This document shows positions 56,401 to 64,000 of a stretch of DNA of 64,000 nucleotides, piece by piece; position 1 is the first letter of the stretch; each line of letters begins with the position of its first letter. This DNA is from Glycine soja. Taxonomy: Eukaryota; Streptophyta; Magnoliopsida; Fabales; Fabaceae. The position numbers and the translations under genes are program-made. A model generated the notes under the pieces. The model worked only from the letters and a program-made list of their open reading frames with translations, did not search any database and was not told the origin of the DNA. The stretch covers positions 39,871,611 through 39,935,610 of the forward strand of contig NC_041003.1 of assembly GCF_004193775.1 (NCBI RefSeq), in the 5' to 3' direction.

Positions 56401-59400
56401 AACAAAAGCAAAAGGTGATATAGAGAAGAAAAGAATATGTAAAATCTAAAACATGTATATGTATTCAATGAAAAACACCGGAAGTCTTAAATTTTTTTTT
56501 TTACTAATTATTGTTTATGATAAAAAGATGAAAAGAAAAAACAAAAATTAGGCCTAAGGAAACTCAAATCACACACTTTTTGTTGTCTAAAAAAGTATAA
56601 ACCAAACAGGAGGAAACTTCCGCACATATGACACCACAAAAAATAACCATTTACTAATGAATAAAAATTAAAAGGGTGCTAATTAAGATTGTTTTTTATT
56701 GATATAATTTTTTTAAAGTCAAGTTTAATTAACGGAATATATTATACAAACATTTGGTATATTAATAATATTCTAATAAATTATTTGTTAAAATAAATAT
56801 ATCATACTATTAATATAAGCTTATAGTCATATTAATTAATAGTTTTTTCCTTAGCGAAATATCATTTCAATAGAAGTTAATTTAATGAAAAAATATCTAT
56901 TGGATAGATCAATCCATTAAATGAATCTTAATATTTTTGGAGGATTAGTACTTAAATTTCGATTGAAAGATACCTGATTAAAAAAAAAGAAGTTAATTTA
57001 ATGGTTAACCGTTAGTAAATAATCACTATTCTTTTGTAGTGCATGTGTGTATTTGAATGAACGCCTCTTCATGTGTCCAGTTTTACAATAAATTCTTCAC
57101 ATATTAGATTATTTTTTTAATTAAAAAGTCTTCATAATTATAATCCGAAATATATTTGTTATTTTTTTTATCAGAACTCTCAATTTGTATACGTTCTTTC
57201 TAGACTTTATTGTGATAGTTATTAAGTTTTGATATTCCATAATCTACATAATGTATTTCGTTTACCCCCATTACAAATATTCCAATATATAACTTTTGAT
57301 TATGCTGGTTATATTCTTACAAGCTGAGATAGGAACAATTGAAAACCACTACATAAACAACTAAATGATCCCAAAATGCGTTTCATGTTTGCCTCTTAGT
57401 GGCAAGACTGAATTAGAAAATTAGGCATATATATATATATATATTTGTCAAACTGCTGTCAAACTTTTCCCACTATTATTTCCTTGCCACTAAGCTATCT
57501 TAGCACCTTTGCTTTCATTCTATGGTGTTAATTATAAATTTATCTAACACTAGAAAAAGTGAGGAAAGCTTGCTAACCATCCAAATTGTCCTAAAAGGTG
57601 CTTGTATCAAAATAACCAATGTAAGCAAGGGTTCAAGAACAGCCACAGCTGTAGAAAAAGAGAACAACTTTGTTGTAAAAGGGGCAAGCACTTTCCACAT
57701 TTATTCCCTCACTTTTATTTTCAATTTTTGTATACTCAAGTGTGTGTATATATATATATATATATATAACAGCCAGGTGCCAACTTTATCTTCCTGCTTT
57801 TGAGGAAAAATGGATTCCATTTCATCCCACCCTTCTATTTCATATAACAAAGGTATATAACAAAAGTATATCCGGCAAACATAAATATATGACTTCAACC
57901 TAGCTATTTCAAATAACTACTCAATTAGTTTCATAAGCAATTTAAATGTAGAGGTAGGATCAGAATTTTTTTATCTTGAGAGAATCAGTTTTGCCAGATT
58001 TGAATATTATTTTTCAAAATAATAATAATAATAGTAATCTAAAAACAATAACAAGAATAATAATTTTTATCAGCTCCATCTTTTTACTATTGATCAATTG
58101 AAATTTGGAGAATTATATTATATCATATTTGACATTGTATATATTTATCTTTATTTTTTATAGGGGAAGAGAGACACTCCGTGTTTGTGTCTCTCTAAAT
58201 TTTTTAAATAATAAATAAATAAAAACATAAGTTAAATGTAACTAATAAAATAGTGATAGAACAAAAAAATTAATAATATAAAAGTAGTGCAAAGTTAATG
58301 TAGATTAGAAGAAAAAATTGAAAGCTTAAAAAATGATTTAAAAGTAAAATTGTCCAATAAAATATGAACACTAAATATTTTCATTAGTATAGATTTAATC
58401 TTTTTGTTTAAACACATCTGAAAAATATACCTCAAATTTAAAACGGGGATAATTTTCTTTTTATCCCACTTGATGTTAAAAAAAATATTTTTCCAGCTTA
58501 GAATAAGTAGAAGTCACCACAAATTTAGTTAAGAAGCTTAAGAAAATTATACATAGCCTAAAATGATGTAGATTGAGGGTGAACAGAAACATCTAAAAAA
58601 TGCAAGTTAAAGTAACAATATTAACTTTTCTCTGCTAAGATTTCTTTAAGTGAAAGCATATTGATATTAACATGTCACAATCCAGCTCTTAGATCTTCTC
58701 AAACCACTATTTCAAGTAATTCATCTAAAGAACGGTCTTCCACTTATTTTATTTTTCTATTTTTGTGTAAACACGGAAATAAGAGAGAATAGTCAACCTT
58801 GATTCTCTACCTCCTTTTTCTTGCAAAATTTCATTTTCTTTCCCTCCAAATTAAACTTACTACAATGTGGCTACTATAGTCCTCTTCCTCACGCATAATT
58901 TATGATCGTTAAATGGCAAGTATGTACTGAAGCTCAATCTCATAAAGAATAATTGAAACAATTCAGCGTCCTTATATATAGTGTGCTCCGGCCTTTCCAA
59001 ATTTTGTGATCAAGATTCTTTGCAATTGTATTTATGAACATATATATAAGACATATTAACCCGTAATTATTGTAGCTAATATGTATTTGTTAATTTCGAT
59101 GTACAAAGAAAGAGGGATGTGTTTGAATATTTTATTTTACCCGTAGAAATAAAAAAACAGTATAAACTAACTGAATTATACGACAAGGATTTGTTTGAAT
59201 TTTAGTGAGATAACCAAATATACACCCTTTTGTTAATTTTTCAAACTACAGGAAATTCATCTCCGTACGAGTGAGAAAGAATTACACATGTCTGTATCTT
59301 ATTCAGTAGAACTAATGATGTGTATTGCCATCTAATCATACAAGTGTTTGCCAAGAAATTTGAACAAATAAAGAAGAAAAAAAAAATTAACCATAGACAA

Positions 59401-60205
59401 TTTAAAGATAAAGACAGCCTAAGGTGGAGAGCTTCCTCCTTTCAAAGAGAGCAAAAAAGCGAAAAAATAAATAAATAAAAGAAATAAAAGGTATAAGGCA
59501 TATAATACGTACGTTAAGTTGGATTTTGTGTGAGGGTAAGAGAGAAAGCATTCATCGAAACCCCACTTTTGTCCACCACAGGCTAAATTAATTCTTAAAG
59601 ACCCTATCTTTTTAAAAGCCATATAAGCGACAAATTCTATACTTATGCTTAAGGGTTTTAATTAAAGTAGAGAAGATAATGATCTTTTAGCGATTCTAAA
59701 GTAGCAACATCTTTAAGGTTTTAAAGAAGAGATGCTTATCTATCTTTTTCTTAATACTGTTTACTAATCCCTTAAATATATTATATATATTGAACCCATA
59801 TACCGCAACCTTTTCTTGCTTTCCAAAGATGAGAATGTTGGGTTACGAAAATCAAAGAAAGGAAAGTTATTCTTTTACAAAATGCTTCACACAAAGCATA
59901 AAAAGTAGTGCTCTTTTGCTATATCTTAGTGAAGATTTTACTTTTTGCTTCCTAAATAAAAAAGTTGTTTCTAATTTGCACAATCCTTACGCTATGGATC
60001 ATACTTTAGTCAATATATTAACTCGAGCTAAAATTTGATTCAATTATACATAATAAGATGCATTATGAAATTTATTTATTTATTGGCTTTTTGGCAACGT
60101 GCACAAATATTTATTTATTCATCAACCATTTGCTGAATCAATGTATTAATATACATTTAGATCGACAATTATATATATTAATTAAAACAAAGTAGACTAC
60201 TGTGT
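52846..60205. other. Intergenic sequence with TA microsatellites
   Basis: No coding gene recognised on either strand. Contains (TA)n at 53405-53485, 53775-53797, 56299-56312, 57427-57443 and 57746-57767. Short ORFs (54536-54766, 57522-57803, 59790-60038) show no known domains. Confidence 0.45.
53405..53485. repeat. (TA)n microsatellite, ~40 units
   Basis: An uninterrupted TA run, the longest in the window. Confidence 0.97.
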
Positions 60206-60364
60206 GAGAGAATTTTTTATGTAAGGATGAGAATGCCCATTAGATTGATCATAATTAAATGATGTATACTAAAATATATAAGTCATATATTTTTAATAAT
60301 TATGTAACTTTTTAAATAATATTTATTCTTAACTAATGATTATACAGTTAAACAAAATTCTCTC
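60206..60364. repeat. MITE-like inverted repeat
   Basis: GAGAGAATTTT (60206-60216) is exactly inverted at 60354-60364 (AAAATTCTCTC), enclosing ~137 bp of A+T-rich sequence. No clear TSD, so the family is unknown. Confidence 0.35.
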
Positions 60365-60839
60365 ATGAAAAAATAACCTTCTAACCACATTCTAATACTC
60401 AACTTTTGTACCCAGTTAGAGAAGAAAAAAAATAAATTAAACATCTTTAGAGATATAATTCATTAAGTTTTTAGATACGCTTTTGTGGGTTTCATAGTGT
60501 TACACAGAATAGATAAACTCATCTTTTTTTTTTCTCCAATAGTAGGATTTATTTTGGATTCTTAACTTACTTTTTATAGGTCCCACAATGAATCTTGCAT
60601 TTTAAAGTTTAATTTAAAATCATTTTAATAAAAATTTAAATAAATATTAAAATATTAATAATTTAATTTTTTATTTATGACTGAAAGTAAAATTTATGAG
60701 AAATTATTGATGATAAAAAAAACGTAATATTAAGATTGAGAAAGAAAAATTAAATTTCAACTTTCTCAAGACTACAATATTCTTAAATATGTTTTTTAGT
60801 TACTTGAAGTTATTAATGAATTTGTCTTATATGTATATA

Positions 60840-61868
60840 ACATCTTGTTTTCAATATGTAGTAAAATTGGAATGAACACCATAAAATACTTCAATTGTTG
60901 AAATGTCATTGTCTATATGATCATAATCAACATTACCACTATATATATCTTATTCATCTTCAACAATGATGTTATGCAAGATAATAAAATTATCAATATT
61001 ATATCCTTCATTCTATCCATGTGCCAAGTATGTGATGTGTCACGTGTAATTGTGAATCGAGATTAAAGCACATCAACTACTCATTCCACATCCTTTCTTG
61101 TTTATTGATATTTTGAAAATAATGTTCTTTTTCCTCCTTGTGGCCTTGGGAGGGTATTGAAAAATGTGGCACAATCAAGATAAATACTAACTGTCAGATA
61201 GTACCCCATATCATATGGGGTTCTATTAATTGTAAATTGCATCGGAGGAGATTATCCTTGCAAAATGTTATTAAACATATTATATTGATTTAACATATTA
61301 ATGTCATTGTTTGAACATGAAACTCCAAAGAAAAATGCATGTCAAATCCACAAGTTTTGTAGCATGACTACTTCAAGCATGATTATGGGTTTGCAATGAT
61401 CATCTCTCCAAAATTTGTCTTTACATGTAACATTTGGCCAATTTTTCTACTCCCAGTGCATACAATCAATAGAATCCATCATACATGGAAATCCACGTGC
61501 CTCCACAATTTGTAGTAGGCGACTAATGTCATTGTTGCGCCTTCTCAAGTACTCAATCCTAAATATCTCATTCACACCCTTCAATAATTTTTCTAAGCAT
61601 TACACAACAATGTTTTAGTCAATTCTAACATACTCATTAGCACTATCATTGGGTAATTTGTATGTCAATATACAAATAGCAATAGTGCACTTCTGCAATG
61701 GTGAAAGATTGACTCTACAAATTGAAGAAACACATGCCTTCGCATTCGTAACCTTGCCTGAAATTGAGTCTTTGAGTATACAAGATTTTCATAAAAGTAA
61801 TCATTTAACAATCGACGATGTCCTTCTCCACAATTGTGATCTATCATATTGTTCTTGTTCGTTTGCAC
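60840..61868 (-). pseudogene. PIF/Harbinger (HARBI1-like) transposase pseudogene
   Basis: The minus-strand reading starts around 61868: DHNCGEGHRRLLNDYFYENLVYSKTQFQARLRMRRHVFLQFV, the hallmark N-terminus of plant Harbinger transposases. Further on (60840-61660) come NDSANEYVRID, CLEKLLKGVNEIFRIEYLRRRNNDISRLLQI, GFPCMMDSIDCMHWE, the region of CNNDINMLNQ, then PYDMGYYLT and LPRPQGGKR. The family's conserved Asp residues in the GSIDCMHW-like and SNNDINVL-like motifs are still visible. Many stops and frameshifts show it is an old relic. The Myb/SANT-like partner lies just upstream on the same strand. Confidence 0.85.
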
Positions 61869-61989
61869 CTAATGGTGTTGTCTTGTTGTTGCATCTTAAC
61901 TTGGTGTGTAATCTTCTAAAACTTCAATTGGCATCTTCAGATTAGAAGACAATGAGTATGCCCTAAAAACAAAAGTCTTTATTCTTTTT

Positions 61990-62665
61990 GAAAAATTTTC
62001 TTTGAATTGTTCTAATCATTTAGGTTTATCTTTTAGCAATCTCCATGCATGCTATAAAGCAAACTCTCAACCTTTGTCTTGAGACAAAATGGTATATTCA
62101 TCAACCATGGTGTTGTTCTTTGAGTAAATACTTTTGTTCAATTGAATAATTTGTTGTAATGACCATTGAACTTTTGCATGCCATGATGTATTTTATTCTA
62201 TTGAGATTTTGGTTGACCAAGTCCTCTTTCTCGTAGACTCTTTTGAAAGTCATTGTAATTTTTTGTGATTCATTACCAAAAGTCCTTCACCGTTTGATAT
62301 ATATCAACAATTGGATCTTTTGAAACATCGAGTCACGTTTCAATGAGATGTGTATTATTTTCAATTGTAAATATAACTCGCATTTTTTTGGTAGAATTTT
62401 ATCCTCCCTTAAGTATAATTTTTTCTAGCCCAATTTAGGTAGAAAATCATACAATTGTGTTTCAACTTCATCATTGGAAAATTATGTACTACTAGAGCTT
62501 TTTGGAGGTCTATGAAAGATGGTGGAGATTTTTGGTGGTAGTGGAATTGAAGAAAAAGTTTGAGAAATTTTGGTAAAAGGGGATTGATAATTTTGCATAA
62601 AATTCATTGGCGGTGGGAACATGGAAAAAGGAGAATTTATAAGATTTCCAATGCCCATTTTTTTA
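61990..62665 (-). pseudogene. Myb/SANT-like partner gene of the Harbinger element
   Basis: Minus strand from ~62665 (MGIGNLINSPFSMFPPPMNF...). The frame is then broken but readable: SLKRDS, IYQTVKDFW, YNDFQKSLRERG, LNRIKYIMACKSSMV, then NNTMVDEYTILSQDKG. This pattern (W-containing helix, ...TVKDFW, R-rich helix, N-x-I) resembles the plant trihelix/Myb-SANT proteins that PIF/Harbinger elements encode beside the transposase for DNA binding. Heavily mutated. The family call rests on faint similarity plus its position and strand next to the transposase. Confidence 0.55.
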
Positions 62666-62669
62666 TAAT

Positions 62670-63409
62670 ATGTCAGTCTAAAAAAATATATTCACTGATC
62701 AAATTGACTAGAAAAAAATACACTGGTCACCTATAAATTCACTGATTACACTAGCTAACGGTTAAATTTTAGATGTGTAAATGATAAGTTTGTAAGAAAC
62801 TTTTCAATTGCAGCTGCATTGATCACTTATTGACAAATAATTGATCTATTTATTTGATATGGAACAATAGGAATTGTTTTTTAGAAAAAAATTAAAAAGA
62901 AAATTCACAAAATGTATCATTTACCTCTTCACGTTCCTTTTTTTTTCAAACACACCCACAATCTAGAATTCCCAACCCCCTCCCCTCACTCCACGTCTCC
63001 TTTGCTTCTTCACTTTTCCAATCTCCATTGCACACATTGTTCACAAACCCACCCACACTATGATTCACCTTTCCCCTCCCTTCCCCTCCCCTCACATACC
63101 CTTTCTCTCCTCTTCCCCTTCCCCCTTCCATGATTCCCACCAATGGACCCTCATCCTTTTGGTTTGCATCCCCTTTTTATTTTCATCTCACCATCATTAT
63201 GAATAGACCACTTCGCTTCACCACCATGTTGAACATTAAGATCGGCTATGGTTGTCATTTTTTAGATTTGCTCATGGAAAACAACAATGGTGTTTCCGTA
63301 TTTCTTCGCGATACGACAATCTCGTTTCATATATGCTCAATTGCTCATGGTGAACAAAAGTTCACTTTCCAAATTGCGAATAGGGGTTTGCGGTTTGCTC
63401 ATGTATGAA
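62670..63409. other. Non-coding sequence between two transposon relics
   Basis: Contains a C/T-rich tract (62930-63130). The ORFs 62912-63133 and 63130-63408 are composition-driven or of unknown meaning. 63200-63400 has a more gene-like base composition but no domain that I recognise; it may be captured or ancient gene DNA. Confidence 0.4.
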
Positions 63410-64000
63410 TTGTTGTGCATTTTTTCCTTTCTTTTTTAGAAGACAAACATCCTATGTAAATGTGGCTTCAAAGGAAAATGCCTTAAAACTTTTATAGACA
63501 CCTTTTTTCATTTATTAGCAATAGTACCATCAATTGTCATTCCCTTTTTGTCTAGTTTCCATCTAGTTTATTATATTTCTTACAAATATTTCTATCTTTG
63601 TCTTCCCAGAGTATAACATGCAATCATACAAGCAAACATCAATTTTGGTGTAATGAAGGCTAATCTTAGTAATGACTTTCTTGACTTCCTTGAATGAATG
63701 TGGAATTTTAGCATGCTCAAAGACATTTGGTAACAACTCCAATGTCATTGGAATTACTTTGTTACTCATTCTACATAGACATTTAATGTGATACAAGTTG
63801 ATCAAGAAGGAAAGTTTTGAATATTTATCAAATCCTTTATACAAACTTTGTTCTCCATCCCTCATTACCTCCAAAAGTTCTATAATATCATCTGACATTG
63901 TTTGGCTTGCTTCTAGACACACATCTTTGTCTTCCTCCATATCATTATTATCAGGATGATGCCCAAATGTATCATTAATCATGTCACATATAGGATCATT
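63410..64000 (-). pseudogene. CACTA (En/Spm) TNP2-like transposase, partial, runs off the right edge
   Basis: The open frame from the window edge to 63563 reads ...MINDTFGHHPDNNDMEEDK, DDIIELLEVMRDGEQSLYKGFDKYSKLSFLINLYHIKCL, SNKVIPMTLELLPNVFEHAKIPHSFKEVKKVI and KIDVCLYDCMLYSG. Family pattern: plant TNP2-type proteins have MLNDAFG, KLLxDAEQPLYPGCKKFTKLS, FxVxLxHLKCL, WSNKSFxxLLELL, LPxSxYEAKK and IDACPNDCMLYW. Past the stop a shifted KVSIKVLRHFPLKPHLHRMFV still matches the next block. The C-terminal transposase is missing left of 63410. The ORF is still open at 64000, so the start lies off-window. Confidence 0.85.

Noticed and set aside
52666..57043. A full CACTA element from CACTACCAC (52666) to TTTTGTAGTG (57043)
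   Set aside because: The right end looks right (inverse CACTACAAAAG), but flanking 3-mers do not match and the subterminal repeats near 57000 are missing. Only the left terminus is reported.
62912..63143. Proline/serine-rich ORF and its antisense Gly/Arg-rich shadow as coding
   Set aside because: Both come from one C/T-rich tract; no domain and no conservation evidence.
1..64000. tRNA, rRNA or organellar genes
   Set aside because: No cloverleaf with the conserved GGTTCRANTCC box, and no rRNA-like or plastid gene stretch, was seen on reading both strands.

Overview
The window looks like plant nuclear DNA, most probably from a legume close to soybean (Glycine). The evidence is its A+T richness, the Tat-lineage Ty3/gypsy gag-pol, several LTR families carrying the palindrome GTAATCGATTAC that I associate with soybean repeats, and a captured fragment of a plant BTB/POZ (POB1/LRB-like) gene. 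The species is an inference. I see no intact host gene. Nearly everything recognisable is transposable-element DNA, mostly decayed and deeply nested.

Region 1 (1-30319) is a nest built around one dead Tat-lineage Ty3/gypsy element on the + strand. A degenerate primer-binding site (~5917) is followed by gag (5966-6121, 7533-7958, 16769-17520), protease (~17690), RT (~18330-18960), RNase H (~19300-19680) and integrase (~19840-20700). Then comes a long ANTISENSE ORF (29432 back to 21593) with its own conserved TATA box, and an LTR side ending at 30319. A second, diverged copy of the antisense ORF plus LTR side lies at 789-5909. Five later insertions cut this element, each with LTR-type or TIR-type ends and target-site duplications (TSDs) that I could read: a solo LTR at 3561-5238 (TSD ACGAC, with the empty site preserved in the other copy near 29666), an LTR insertion at 6122-7532 (TSD CTCTG), a complete 8.8-kb minus-strand gag-only retrotransposon at 7959-16763 (TSD GTTTG/GTTCG), an LTR-like insertion at 23213-27135 that itself holds a hAT-like element (24417-26645), and a solo LTR at 27623-28829 (TSD CTAAG). 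A partial LTR occupies 1-788.

Region 2 (30320-39030) is A+T-rich intergenic DNA with one hAT-like element (32059-33590) that has a second hAT-like element (32591-33514) inside it; both have inverted termini and 8-bp TSDs.

Region 3 (39035-46383) is a degenerate Ty1/copia element interrupted by a young 4185-bp insertion (41144-45328, TSD GTTGA). Its two outer ends are LTRs in INVERTED orientation, enclosing a complete small minus-strand gypsy derivative with an open, internally deleted 315-codon ORF.

Region 4 (46384-64000) is mostly intergenic. It holds a Pack-MULE (48157-49230, 9-bp TSD) carrying a POB1-like BTB gene fragment, a CACTA-like terminus (52666), a PIF/Harbinger relic with both its transposase (60840-61868) and Myb/SANT-like (61990-62665) genes on the minus strand, and the start of a CACTA TNP2-like transposase running off the right edge.

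The most unusual signal is in the transcribed part of the solo LTR at 3561-5238: two successive arrays of hairpins (4495-4756 and 4769-4948). The loops stay constant while the stems change on both arms in a compensatory way. The related LTR at 27623-28829 has one hairpin of each type. This looks like selection on nucleic-acid structure rather than on protein.
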